Shown here: piece after piece, positions 9,110 to 17,894 of the stretch
Layout: every line of letters starts with the position of its first letter
How positions within the stretch are numbered: position 1 is the first letter of the stretch
From: Pelagibacteraceae bacterium AG-365-D07
GTDB taxonomy: Bacteria > Pseudomonadota > Alphaproteobacteria > Pelagibacterales > Pelagibacteraceae
DNA: 64,000 bases
Direction of reading: 5' to 3'
NCBI GenBank assembly: GCA_003280005.1
Contig: QCGH01000005.1
Span: 1-64,000 of the forward strand
Notes under the pieces: generated by a model
What the model saw: the letters and a program-made list of their open reading frames with translations, nothing else
Told to the model about the DNA's origin: nothing
The model's database searches: none
Program-made: the position numbers and the translations under genes

Positions 9110-10111
9110 TTAAAAACCAACGATTTTCTTCAAATTTTTAATTTTTTCAGTTGCAATTTTATTTGCCTTTTGAGAACCTTCAATCAATATTTTATCTATA
9201 AAATTTTCGTCCTTTAATATCTTATTAATTTCTAATGATATTGGTGAAATTTTATCAACGACTAAATTTGCTAATTTATCTTTAAACTCAGAAAAATTTT
9301 TTCCTGAAAACTCATTAATGGTATCGATTAATGATTGATCACTTAAACTTGAATATATGCCCAAGAGATTTTCAGCCTCTGGTCGTGAGGACAAATTTTT
9401 TTCATTATCAGGCAATGGCTCGGAGTCTGTTTTTGCTTTTTTAATTTTGTTATAGATTTCATCGCTACTGTCATTTAAATTTACTCTACTCAATTCAGAA
9501 GGATCAGATTTACTCATTTTTTTATTTCCATCTTTTAAACTCATTATTCTTGCAAATTTTTTTTGAATTAAGGGTTCTGGGGCTATTAAAAAATTAGGTG
9601 CGTTAAAATCTAAATTAAACTTATTCGCAATATCTCTTGAGAGTTCCAAATGTTGTTTTTGGTCCTCACCAACCGGAACATGGGTTGCATCATATAAAAG
9701 AATATCTGCAGCCATAAGAATTGGATATATATAAAGTCCAACGCTTGCTTTTTCTTTATCCTTGCCAGCTTTTTCTTTAAATTGTGTCATTCTATTTAAC
9801 CAACCCATTCTAGCAACACAACTCAAAATCCATGATCCTTCTGCATGTGCGGGAACAGATGATTGATTAAAAATTATACTTTTTTTATAGTCAAGACCGC
9901 TAGCTATAAATGCTGCCGCTGTTTCTCTTATATTTTTCTTTAACTCTTTAGGATCTTGTTTTACTGTAGTAGCATGAAGATCAACCACGCAATATATACA
10001 AAAGTTATTTGGGTCATTTTGTAAATTTACAAAATTTTTTATTGCACCAATATAATTACCTAAATGAAGATTGCCAGTTGGTTGGACACCTGAAAAAATT
10101 TTTTTAGTCAT
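9110..10111 (-). CDS. trpS: Tryptophanyl-tRNA synthetase
   Basis: Class Ic aminoacyl-tRNA synthetase charging tRNA-Trp. The ATP-binding HIGH-type motif appears as [13 protein letters not shown] at residues 11-23, and the KMSKS loop appears as [11 protein letters not shown] near residue 200. The 333-residue length is standard for bacterial TrpS. It follows murJ with a 4-base gap, the same pairing seen in many Alphaproteobacteria. Nothing in the 47-base gap downstream resembles a terminator. Confidence 0.97.
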   Translation of the reverse strand: MTKKIFSGVQPTGNLHLGNYIGAIKNFVNLQNDPNNFCIYCVVDLHATTVKQDPKELKKNIRETAAAFIASGLDYKKSIIFNQSSVPAHAEGSWILSCVARMGWLNRMTQFKEKAGKDKEKASVGLYIYPILMAADILLYDATHVPVGEDQKQHLELSRDIANKFNLDFNAPNFLIAPEPLIQKKFARIMSLKDGNKKMSKSDPSELSRVNLNDSSDEIYNKIKKAKTDSEPLPDNEKNLSSRPEAENLLGIYSSLSDQSLIDTINEFSGKNFSEFKDKLANLVVDKISPISLEINKILKDENFIDKILIEGSQKANKIATEKIKNLKKIVGF

Positions 10112-10115
10112 ATTT

Positions 10116-11645
10116 TTAATACCTTAATTTAATATCAGAATATTTAAAAGTTTTAGTTATAATTGAAATTAAAATATAGATTAAAATAGTTATAAGAACT
10201 AACAAAATGATGGTAAATAATTTCAATTCACTATCATAAAGCAGATTATTTTTACATAAATTAATTAAATAACTAAAAAAGTAAGTAGTAATTATTGATA
10301 TAGATAAAATCTTAAAATTTGTGAAGTTAATTATATTTGATAGTCTAAAATAATTGTTAGTATATAATTTTAAAAAGAGTAGCAAAGCATTAACCCAAGA
10401 TGATATGCTTGTGGCAATTGGAATAATTATAAATCCTACTTTACTAAAAAAAATAATACTAATTGAAATATTTACTAACACAGATATCAATGAATAATAA
10501 AAAGGAGTTTTCGTATTATTTCTAGCAAATAGAAAAGTTGAAAAAACCTTTATAATTGCAAATGCCGGTAAACCTAAAGCAAAGTAAAATAAAGCTTTAG
10601 CTGAATTAGAAACGCTTGAAACCTTAAACTCACCATAACCGAATAAAGCTGACGTAATTTCCTCGGATCCGACTATTAAAGCCATAGAGGCGGGTAAGCT
10701 TAAAAATAAACATAATTCGAATGCTTTATTTTGAATAAAATTAATTTTTTTATGATTTCCTGTTTTGATATGTCTACTCAGATTTGGCAATATTACTGTT
10801 CCAATTGCAATTCCGGCTATAGCAAGATTAATTTGATAAATTCTGTCGGCATAATACAAATATGATACTGCACTTGCTTGAAATGATGCAATAATTGTTC
10901 CAACAAGTATATTTATTTGAGTAACCCCTGAAGAAAAAATTCCAGGTAAAAACTTATTAAAAAAAAATTTTATTTTACTTGTGATTTTTAATTTAAAATT
11001 TAATTTTGGTTTAAAATATTTCTTTGCAAAAAAATAAATAAAAACTAATTGCACAAATCCTGCTAAGGATATCCCATAAGACAAATATAATGCAAGATTA
11101 CCATTAGAATTTTTTTCAAAAAAAATTATTAAAATTAAAATTATGTTTAAAATAATTGGTGATGCAGCTGCTGCACCAAATTTATTGTGAGAATTTAATA
11201 TAGCAGAAAAAAAAGAGGCCAAACTTATAAAAAGTAAAAACGGAAATGTAATACGAGTTAATAAAATAGTTAGTTCTAACTTGCTCTCATCTTCATAAAA
11301 GCCTGGTGCAATTAAGTAAATGAAGCCAGGCATAAAAATTTCGATAATTATGACTAAGATCAAAAGTCCTAACATTAAAAAATTGAAAACATCATTTGCA
11401 AAATTTTTAGCTTTATAATTTCCTTTTATTAACTCTGATGAATAACTAGGTACAAATGCAGCATTGAATGATCCCTCCGCAAAAAGTCTTCTGAATGTAT
11501 TTGGTATTCTAAAAGCTACAAAAAATGCGTCTGCGATTGGTCCGGAGCCTAAAAAAATTGCAATTAAAACGTCTCTTAAATATCCCAAAAGTCTACTAAT
11601 GATTATAAAGAAACTAAATGTACCTGTTGACTTAATTAAGTTCAT
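10116..11645 (-). CDS. murJ: Lipid II flippase MurJ (MviN family)
   Basis: Polytopic inner-membrane protein that flips lipid II for peptidoglycan synthesis. The 509 residues contain about 13-14 hydrophobic helices. N-terminal family features are visible: [20 protein letters not shown] followed by [20 protein letters not shown] and [12 protein letters not shown]. It is upstream of trpS and divergent from the malic enzyme gene, leaving a 50-base shared promoter region. Assignment is firm from the N-terminal signature and topology. Confidence 0.95.
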   Translation of the reverse strand: MNLIKSTGTFSFFIIISRLLGYLRDVLIAIFLGSGPIADAFFVAFRIPNTFRRLFAEGSFNAAFVPSYSSELIKGNYKAKNFANDVFNFLMLGLLILVIIIEIFMPGFIYLIAPGFYEDESKLELTILLTRITFPFLLFISLASFFSAILNSHNKFGAAAASPIILNIILILIIFFEKNSNGNLALYLSYGISLAGFVQLVFIYFFAKKYFKPKLNFKLKITSKIKFFFNKFLPGIFSSGVTQINILVGTIIASFQASAVSYLYYADRIYQINLAIAGIAIGTVILPNLSRHIKTGNHKKINFIQNKAFELCLFLSLPASMALIVGSEEITSALFGYGEFKVSSVSNSAKALFYFALGLPAFAIIKVFSTFLFARNNTKTPFYYSLISVLVNISISIIFFSKVGFIIIPIATSISSWVNALLLFLKLYTNNYFRLSNIINFTNFKILSISIITTYFFSYLINLCKNNLLYDSELKLFTIILLVLITILIYILISIITKTFKYSDIKLRY

Positions 11646-11695
11646 AAATCATATTAGTCTTAATTTGGCTCTATTTGTATATCTAATTAAATCAA

Positions 11696-13981
11696 ATGAA
11701 AAAAAATAAGATTGAACATTACACAACTAAAGAGGCTTTAGATTTCCATTCTTCAGGAAAACCAGGAAAAATTGAGATTACACCTTCAAAACCAATGACA
11801 ACTAAACGAGATTTGGCTTTAGCGTATTCTCCAGGAGTGGCTTCTCCTGTTCTAGAGATAAGCAAAAATCCAAATCTGGCTTATGATTATACATCAAAAG
11901 GAAATTTAGTTGCTGTTATAAGTAACGGATCTGCAATTTTAGGCTTAGGAAATCTTGGCGCGGCAGCCTCTAAACCTGTTATGGAAGGTAAAGCAGTTCT
12001 TTTTAAAAGATTTGCGGATATTGACTCGATTGACATAGAGGTAGATAGCAAAAACAATGAAGAAATAATTAATACAATAAAAAATATATCTTCAACATTT
12101 GGGGGAATTAACCTTGAAGATATAGCTGCACCTGACTGTTTTATTATTGAAAAAAAATTAAAAGAAATTGTTGATATACCTATATTCCATGATGACCAAC
12201 ATGGGACTGCAATTATAACTACAGCAGCTTTGATTAATGCTTTAGATATAACTGGTAAGTCAATTAAAAAAGTTAAAGTAGTTGTTAACGGTGCGGGAGC
12301 TTCTGCCTTAGCCTGTACCGAACTTTTTAAAAAGACTGGTGTTAAAGATGAAAATTTAATTATGTGTGACCGAAAAGGAGTAATTTATAAAGGCAGAGAA
12401 AAAGTAGATCAATGGAAAGCTAAACACGCAATTAAAACAAATTTTAGATCTTTATCAGAGGCTATTAAAGGAGCAGATGTATTTTTGGGACTGTCAGCAA
12501 AAAATGCTCTAACTAAAGAAATGGTAAAATCTATGGCAAAAAATCCTATAATTTTTGCATGTGCAAATCCTGACCCAGAAATTACTCCAGAAAAAGTTGA
12601 AGAGGTTAGGAAGGATGCTATTGTAGCAACTGGAAGGTCAGACTACGCAAACCAAGTAAACAACCTTATAGGATTTCCATACATTTTTAGAGGAGCTTTA
12701 GATGTTAGAGCAAAAACAATTAATGAGGAAATGAAGGTGGCAGCCGCTCATGCAATTGCCAGTCTTGCAAAAAAAAGAGTTCCTGATGAGGTAGCATCAG
12801 TAATGGGAGGTGTTAGACCAACATATGGAAAAGATTATATTATTCCTTCAACTTTTGATCCAAGACTCATCAGTGTTATACCTGTAGCTGTTGCCAAAGC
12901 TGCTATGAAGACAGGTGTTGCTAGAAAAAAAATAAACGATTTTGAACTTTATGCAGACCAACTCAAAAATAGACTTGATCCGTCTGTAACAGTAATGCAA
13001 GGAATAAACTCCTTGATTAGGAAAAAACAAAAAAAAGTTGTTTTTGCAGATGGTGAAGATGAAAATAACTTAAAAGCAGCTATTGCTTTTAAAAATAGTG
13101 GTTTAGGCATTCCAATATTAGTTGCAAAAAAAGAATTAGTTAAAAAGAAGTTAAAAGAAATCGGTTATAACGAAAATCTGAATATAGAAATAGTTAATTC
13201 AACAGATAATAAAAAACGAGAAAAATATACAAAGTATTTATTTAAAAAATTACAAAGGGAGCAGGGATTGTTAGAAAGAGATTGTGACAAACTTGTTAGA
13301 AATGATCGAGTTATATGGTCTACATGCATGGTGTCATGTGGAGATGCTGATGCAATGGTAACTGGGAATACTAGGAGATACTCAGCTTCTTTGGAAAAAG
13401 TCTCAAAAGTAGTAAATGCAAGACAAGGTGAAATAATCTTTGGTCTTAACTTAGTTGTCAATAGGGGAAAAACTGTTTTAATCGCTGATACTGCTGTAAA
13501 TGAATGGCCAAATTCAGAACAGTTAGCAAACATCGCAATATCTTCAGCTAGGATAGCAAAGTTATTTGGTATGGATCCAAGAGTTGCTTTCCTATCTCAT
13601 TCAACATTCGGTCAACCAACAACGGAGAGAACTTTGAAAGTTAAAGAAGCCGTAGAAATTTTAGATAAAAAAAAAGTAGATTTTAAATATGATGGAGAGA
13701 TGCAGCCAGATGTGGCTCTTGAAGAAATTTTTAAAGAACTTTATCCTTTTTCTGAAATTGTTGGGAATGCAAATATATTAATTATGCCAGGACTTCATGC
13801 GTCAGCTATTTCTTTTAAACTAATTAAATCGATGAGCAGAGCAAAAGTTATAGGACCATTGCTAATTGGACTGGCTGAACCAATTGAAATTGCCCCTTTA
13901 AGAACATCAACCTCAGAAATATTAAATCTTGCATCTGTTGCAGCTTACTCCGCTGAAATTATTGATTATAAAAAAAAGTAA
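11696..13981 (+). CDS. maeB: NADP-dependent malic enzyme with phosphotransacetylase-like C-terminal domain
   Basis: Decarboxylates malate to pyruvate, yielding NADPH. The N-terminal half (about residues 1-430) is the malic enzyme with YSPGVASP, a nucleotide-binding segment VVNGAGASALAC and FACANPDPEI. The C-terminal half (about 440-755) resembles phosphate acetyltransferase, with MVTGN and HASAISFKL segments; in this fused class it is generally regulatory rather than a working transacetylase. Length 761 fits the fused class. A single gene divergent from murJ, it ends one base before the stop of the convergent BON-domain frame. It links the TCA cycle to pyruvate and reducing power. Confidence 0.95.
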   Translation: MKKNKIEHYTTKEALDFHSSGKPGKIEITPSKPMTTKRDLALAYSPGVASPVLEISKNPNLAYDYTSKGNLVAVISNGSAILGLGNLGAAASKPVMEGKAVLFKRFADIDSIDIEVDSKNNEEIINTIKNISSTFGGINLEDIAAPDCFIIEKKLKEIVDIPIFHDDQHGTAIITTAALINALDITGKSIKKVKVVVNGAGASALACTELFKKTGVKDENLIMCDRKGVIYKGREKVDQWKAKHAIKTNFRSLSEAIKGADVFLGLSAKNALTKEMVKSMAKNPIIFACANPDPEITPEKVEEVRKDAIVATGRSDYANQVNNLIGFPYIFRGALDVRAKTINEEMKVAAAHAIASLAKKRVPDEVASVMGGVRPTYGKDYIIPSTFDPRLISVIPVAVAKAAMKTGVARKKINDFELYADQLKNRLDPSVTVMQGINSLIRKKQKKVVFADGEDENNLKAAIAFKNSGLGIPILVAKKELVKKKLKEIGYNENLNIEIVNSTDNKKREKYTKYLFKKLQREQGLLERDCDKLVRNDRVIWSTCMVSCGDADAMVTGNTRRYSASLEKVSKVVNARQGEIIFGLNLVVNRGKTVLIADTAVNEWPNSEQLANIAISSARIAKLFGMDPRVAFLSHSTFGQPTTERTLKVKEAVEILDKKKVDFKYDGEMQPDVALEEIFKELYPFSEIVGNANILIMPGLHASAISFKLIKSMSRAKVIGPLLIGLAEPIEIAPLRTSTSEILNLASVAAYSAEIIDYKKK

Positions 13982-14245
13982 TTAATTCTTTTGAATTCTT
14001 AAATCCTCAACCAATAAAATACTAGCTATCACGTCCTCTACATCTAATATCTCTTTTGCCTCACTAATCACCTCTTCTCGCTCTTCTGTAGTTTGAGCAA
14101 TTCCATAAACATAGATTTTCTTTTTATAGGTATCAATGTTGTAATTTACAGCCTTTGTTTTTTTATTAAATATTAAAGCTGATCTTAATTGAGATGTAAT
14201 AAGTAAATCTTTTGCAGATTGTTTAAAATTAAACTTATCTTTTAT
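13982..14245 (-). pseudogene. Second BON domain of the same lipoprotein, shifted out of frame
   Basis: Reading this strand one base off the upstream frame gives an open stretch of 80-odd codons, beginning around KDKFNFKQSAKDLLITSQLR and ending VEDLRIQKN before a TAA at 13982-13984. It contains a BON-like core (AVNYNIDTYKKKIYVYGIAQ). Removing one A from the A6 run joins both parts into a single 197-codon protein of normal two-BON length. It has no start codon or leader of its own, so it is the C-terminal half of the gene rather than a separate one. Whether the shift is a sequencing error, a true mutation or slippage cannot be told here. Confidence 0.75.
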
Positions 14246-14576
14246 TTTTTAGGTCATTTTTAACAGATCTTGCACCTTTAATTTCCCAAGCCATCTTCGT
14301 TATATTTAATTTCTCCTCTACTGTATCAACTTTCCCAGTAATGAATATTCTTCCATCAATAATTTTAGTTTTAACATTAAGTATGTAGGCTTTGTTTGTT
14401 GATAACAGTTTCGCATCTAAACTTTTATCCATGATTGAGTCATCTATTTGAGTTCCAAGTGTTCTTGGATCCATGGCTATTGTTACCCCCGTGCCAAAAA
14501 TTCCAGTCGATGATGTTCCCACACAAGAAGTTAAAAAAACTAAAATTATAATTGCGTGGAATAATTTATTTTTCAT
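14235..14576 (-). CDS. BON-domain lipoprotein, first part of a frameshifted gene
   Basis: Predicted envelope lipoprotein: a hydrophobic leader ends in the lipobox LTSC with C18, followed by a first BON domain (about residues 45-110, segment ILNVKTKIIDGRIFITGKVD). The frame stops after NDLKNKR at 14235, only 113 residues. BON lipoproteins of this type normally have two BON domains and about 190-200 residues, and the second domain is intact in the next frame downstream. The break is at a run of six T on the plus strand at 14245-14250. The start overlaps rsmI by 11 bases. BON domains are thought to associate with membranes; the exact role is unknown. Confidence 0.75.
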   Translation of the reverse strand: MKNKLFHAIIILVFLTSCVGTSSTGIFGTGVTIAMDPRTLGTQIDDSIMDKSLDAKLLSTNKAYILNVKTKIIDGRIFITGKVDTVEEKLNITKMAWEIKGARSVKNDLKNKR

Positions 14577-15417
14577 TTTTAATCAGAAGACAATAATTAT
14601 AAATTTTTGATTTTGAAATATTTTTTTCTTGTGAGAATATGCGAACTATATCTTTGACAGATTTATTTTGGATTAATTTTTTAATTTTTTCTTTGTCTGA
14701 TTCGTCAAGATCCTCCTGATCATCTTCAGATTTATGCGAAATAATAACAGTAACCTCCCCCTTTAAATTAAATTTAAAATTATTAACATCTGTGATTTTT
14801 CCTCTGTAAATACTTTCATGTAGTTTGGTTAATTCTCTACATATTATGAGCTCTCTTCCAAAAAAAAATTCTTTCAATAGTTCGAAATTCTTATTTAATT
14901 TATGTACTGAAACAAAAAAAATTATCGTGCATTTAAGATTTTTAAATTTCTCAAAATCCCTTTTAATTGAATTTTTTGTATCAGCTAAAAAACCATGAAA
15001 ATAAAATTGATCAGAAAATCCAGAAATTGAGAATGCAGTTGTTACAGCTGAGGGACCGGGCACAGGAACAATTTGAATACTTTGTTGTATACATTTGTTT
15101 ATGAGTATTCTTCCTGGATCTGATATAGTTGGTGTACCCGCATCTGAAATTAAAGATACCACCTTCCCATGCTTTAAAATATCTATTGTATTTTCTAATT
15201 TTTTTTTTTCATTAAATTTATGATAGGAAATAACTTTTTTAATTATTTTGTAATGAGATAATAATTTTTTTGAAACCCTTGTGTCTTCACAAAGTATTAG
15301 GTCGGATTTATTTAGTACATCTAAGGCCCTTAAAGTTATATCCTTAAGATTTCCAATGGGGGTTGAAACAATATATAGGCCGCTATTAATCTTATTTTTG
15401 TCTTCTTTAAGTGCCAT
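14566..15417 (-). CDS. rsmI: 16S rRNA (cytidine1402-2'-O)-methyltransferase
   Basis: SAM-dependent 2-prime-O-methylation of C1402 in 16S rRNA. The 283-residue protein shows tetrapyrrole-methylase-fold motifs: LYIVSTPIGNLKDITLRAL at about 14-32, CEDTR near 44, SDAGTPTISDPG near 95-106 and VPGPSAVTTA near 120. It is divergent from the LpoA-like gene, an arrangement conserved in Alphaproteobacteria, and overlaps the BON lipoprotein start by 11 bases. The C-terminal part is more variable, as is usual in the family. Confidence 0.95.
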   Translation of the reverse strand: MALKEDKNKINSGLYIVSTPIGNLKDITLRALDVLNKSDLILCEDTRVSKKLLSHYKIIKKVISYHKFNEKKKLENTIDILKHGKVVSLISDAGTPTISDPGRILINKCIQQSIQIVPVPGPSAVTTAFSISGFSDQFYFHGFLADTKNSIKRDFEKFKNLKCTIIFFVSVHKLNKNFELLKEFFFGRELIICRELTKLHESIYRGKITDVNNFKFNLKGEVTVIISHKSEDDQEDLDESDKEKIKKLIQNKSVKDIVRIFSQEKNISKSKIYNYCLLIKNEK

Positions 15418-15444
15418 ATCCTAGGCTATAATATTTACAATAAA

Positions 15445-16596
15445 ATGAAATATCTAATAAAATTTTATACATTGCTATTATTTTTATTAATAATCAGTTT
15501 CAAAACTTATGCTTTTGATAAAATCAAGATTGGATTAGTTATACCTCTTTCAGGTGAAAATAAAGAACTTGGCGAAACAGTATTAAATTCAGTTAGACTG
15601 GCTATTAACGATATAAATGATGATAATATCCAAATTGTACCAAGAGACAACTTTAACGATCCTGATCAAACATTGAAGGTATCTAAAGACCTTTACGAAG
15701 ATGGTATAAGAATAATTATCGGTCCAATTTTTAAAAAAAATACATCAAAATTGAATCAATTGAATAACGATTTAATATTTTTATCTTTTACTAATAAAAT
15801 TGATAAGGCTAGAAAAAATATTATAAGCGCAGGTGTAAACTCAATTTCCCAGTTTAATGCAATAAAAAAATTTCAAAATTTAAATGGTATAGAGAGAAGC
15901 TATTTATTTTCACCTAATACAAATATTCTTGAAGAAATAAAAATAGGAATTAAAAAATCAGAAATTAAATTAAAAGATAAATTTTTTTATGATCCTGATC
16001 CAACGGTGATAACAAAACAAATTGAAGATGTAACCAGGTATAGAATTAGAAAACAAAACTTAGCTGATGAAATTAAAAGAGTTGAAAACTCTAATGAAAA
16101 TAATAAGGAAAAAAAATTAGCTCAACTAGAAAAGCTTGATACGATTGGGGGAATAAATTTTGACTCTGTAATTATAGCTGATTTTGAAGAGGATTTAAAA
16201 AGTGTTGCCACTTCTCTTATTTATACTGACATCCCTCCTACAAGGGTAACTTATATTACATTAAATCAATGGTTTGATAAAAGTTTATTAAACGAAAGTA
16301 TGATTCAACCAATTTATTTCCCTTCTGTAAATTATGAAAACTATATTGAATATCTTAATAAGTTTAACAATAATTTCAAAACTAACTCTAATCAAATAGC
16401 TTTCTTAAGCTATGACTTAACCGGATTAGTTTACTACCTACTTTTCAAAAATAATTTTATTGTGGATAGTCAAATTTTTTATAAAAAAAATTCATTTAAA
16501 GGAAAAATAGGTATTTTTGAAATAGATAAAAATATAATAACTCATCAGCTTAATTTTTATGTAATTGAAAACAAAGAAATTAAAAAAATTTTTTAA
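15445..16596 (+). CDS. LpoA/LppC-like periplasmic-binding-fold protein (putative penicillin-binding protein activator)
   Basis: A signal peptide covers about residues 1-23 (ending KTYA). The rest resembles a type 1 periplasmic-binding fold, with IGLVIPLSGENKELGETVLNSV at the start and GIRIIIGPIFKKNT near 95. Position opposite rsmI supports the family called penicillin-binding protein activator, distantly related to LpoA; an amino-acid ABC-type binding protein is the alternative. There is no lipobox cysteine at the cleavage site, so it is probably soluble or differently anchored. Its last 17 bases overlap the convergent rdgB. No transporter genes adjoin it. Confidence 0.72.
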   Translation: MKYLIKFYTLLLFLLIISFKTYAFDKIKIGLVIPLSGENKELGETVLNSVRLAINDINDDNIQIVPRDNFNDPDQTLKVSKDLYEDGIRIIIGPIFKKNTSKLNQLNNDLIFLSFTNKIDKARKNIISAGVNSISQFNAIKKFQNLNGIERSYLFSPNTNILEEIKIGIKKSEIKLKDKFFYDPDPTVITKQIEDVTRYRIRKQNLADEIKRVENSNENNKEKKLAQLEKLDTIGGINFDSVIIADFEEDLKSVATSLIYTDIPPTRVTYITLNQWFDKSLLNESMIQPIYFPSVNYENYIEYLNKFNNNFKTNSNQIAFLSYDLTGLVYYLLFKNNFIVDSQIFYKKNSFKGKIGIFEIDKNIITHQLNFYVIENKEIKKIF

Positions 16597-17179
16597 TTTT
16601 TTTAAAAGCCATGAATCTGTGATCAATTTGAGATTTTTTTGAAAAAAGCATTTCGCCAAAAGTTAATTTATAACCATTAGGAATAAATATTGGATCATAT
16701 CCAAATCCCTTAGTTCCTTTTGGTGCACTTGATATTTTTCCTTTTATAATCCCTTCAGATTGATAATACTTTTTATTCGGCCAATAAATTGTTAATGCAC
16801 AAATAAATCTACATTTTATTTTTTTATTCCAATCAACTTCTTTTTTATTTATTTCTCTGTAAACTTTTTTGATAGCTTTTTTAAAATCCATTTTACGTCC
16901 CGCCCATCTTGCAGAATATATACCGGGTAATTTCCCCAAAATATCAATTTCTAAACCAGAGTCGTCTGCTAAACAAATTTCATCTGTTTTCTCTGAAAAG
17001 AATTTTGCTTTGATCAATGAATTTTCCTTAAAAGAAGAACCGGTCTCTTTTGGGCTCTTAAGATTTAACCTACTGGGTGTATATAACTTAATTTTTTTAG
17101 GTATTAACTTACTTATTTCTCTTACTTTTCCTTGGTTATTTGTCCCCAAAACTAATTTGTTGATTTTTTTTATATACAT
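16580..17179 (-). CDS. rdgB: Non-canonical purine NTP pyrophosphatase (RdgB/HAM1 family)
   Basis: House-cleaning enzyme hydrolysing dITP, XTP and ITP to monophosphates. The 199-residue protein carries the family motifs GTNNQGKVREI (12-22), ADDSGLEID near 72-80, GIYSARWAG near 89, and a C-terminal GFGYDPIFIP with SHR-like SQIDHRFMA. It is divergent from grpE with only 35 bases between starts. Commonly rph and hrcA lie nearby in Alphaproteobacteria, but neither is present here. Its 3-prime end overlaps the LpoA-like gene. Confidence 0.96.
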   Translation of the reverse strand: MYIKKINKLVLGTNNQGKVREISKLIPKKIKLYTPSRLNLKSPKETGSSFKENSLIKAKFFSEKTDEICLADDSGLEIDILGKLPGIYSARWAGRKMDFKKAIKKVYREINKKEVDWNKKIKCRFICALTIYWPNKKYYQSEGIIKGKISSAPKGTKGFGYDPIFIPNGYKLTFGEMLFSKKSQIDHRFMAFKKIKKFF

Positions 17180-17214
17180 CTGGAAATTTTGATTTTTCTA
17201 ACCATATATCTTTA

Positions 17215-17832
17215 ATGGAAAAAGAAAAGCAACAAGATCAGCAAAATATTGAAAATGAAAAAGCTACTAATGATGAAGATAACATTGAAGAAGAAATTGT
17301 AAATGGAAAGACAAATAACGAGGAAAAAAGTTCTGAAGATAAAATTAGTGAGTTAGAGGAAAAAATTGTAAGACAATTTGCTGAAATGGAAAACCAAAGG
17401 CGAAGGTATGAGAAGGAAAAAGAGGATGCCTTTGAATACGGTGGATTTTCATTTGCCAAAGAAACATTAAATTTAATTGATAATCTGGAAAGATCTAAAG
17501 CAGCCATTGAAAATGATCAAAGTTTAAAAAATTCTAATGGATTTAATAAAATTATAAATCATTTAGAAATTATCTATAAAGATATGATTTCAATACTTAA
17601 AAAAAATAATATTCAACCAATTGAGTCAATTGGAAAAAAACTTGACCCAAACCTGCATCAAGCAATGATGGAAATTGAGGATGAAAACAATGAAAATGGA
17701 ATAATTTTACAGGAAATCCAGAAAGGATTTATGATGAAGGATAGACTTTTAAGACCGTCGCTTGTTGGTGTGGCCAAAAAAGTAGTAAAAAAAGAGCAAA
17801 AAACAAGTGAAAACAAGGAAAATATTGATTAA
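17215..17832 (+). CDS. grpE: Nucleotide exchange factor GrpE
   Basis: Releases ADP from DnaK in the Hsp70 cycle. An acidic low-complexity N terminus of about 45 residues is followed by a coiled-coil helix (ISELEEKIVRQFAEMENQRRR) and the beta-rich C-terminal head with PNLHQAMMEIED and a GFMMKDRLLRPSLVGVAKK ending, all typical. Length 205 is normal. It opens the grpE-dnaK-dnaJ cluster. No hrcA repressor gene precedes it. A CATATAT box at 17203-17209 would put transcription start almost on the ATG, so the message may be nearly leaderless (inference). Confidence 0.95.
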   Translation: MEKEKQQDQQNIENEKATNDEDNIEEEIVNGKTNNEEKSSEDKISELEEKIVRQFAEMENQRRRYEKEKEDAFEYGGFSFAKETLNLIDNLERSKAAIENDQSLKNSNGFNKIINHLEIIYKDMISILKKNNIQPIESIGKKLDPNLHQAMMEIEDENNENGIILQEIQKGFMMKDRLLRPSLVGVAKKVVKKEQKTSENKENID

Positions 17833-17849
17833 AAAAAATAGATAAATCC

Positions 17850-17877
17850 CTTGTAGATAGAAGATTTAAACATATAT
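17850..17877 (+). promoter_or_regulatory. Possible heat-shock (sigma-32-like) promoter for dnaK
   Basis: CTTG at 17850-17853 and CATATAT at 17871-17877 are 17 bases apart. This fits the alphaproteobacterial sigma-32 pattern CTTG-N17/18-CYTATNT except for one position. It lies 17 bases before the dnaK ATG, so the leader would be short. A good ribosome-binding site, GGAG at 17883-17886, lies between. In AT-rich DNA such a match can arise by chance. Confidence 0.35.
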
Positions 17878-17894
17878 GAGATGGAGAATAAATT

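Noticed and set aside
13165-13533. Open frame of 122 codons on the minus strand inside maeB
   Set aside because: It is antisense to a strongly conserved malic enzyme gene and has no recognisable motifs; such shadows are expected from the codon bias of the real gene.
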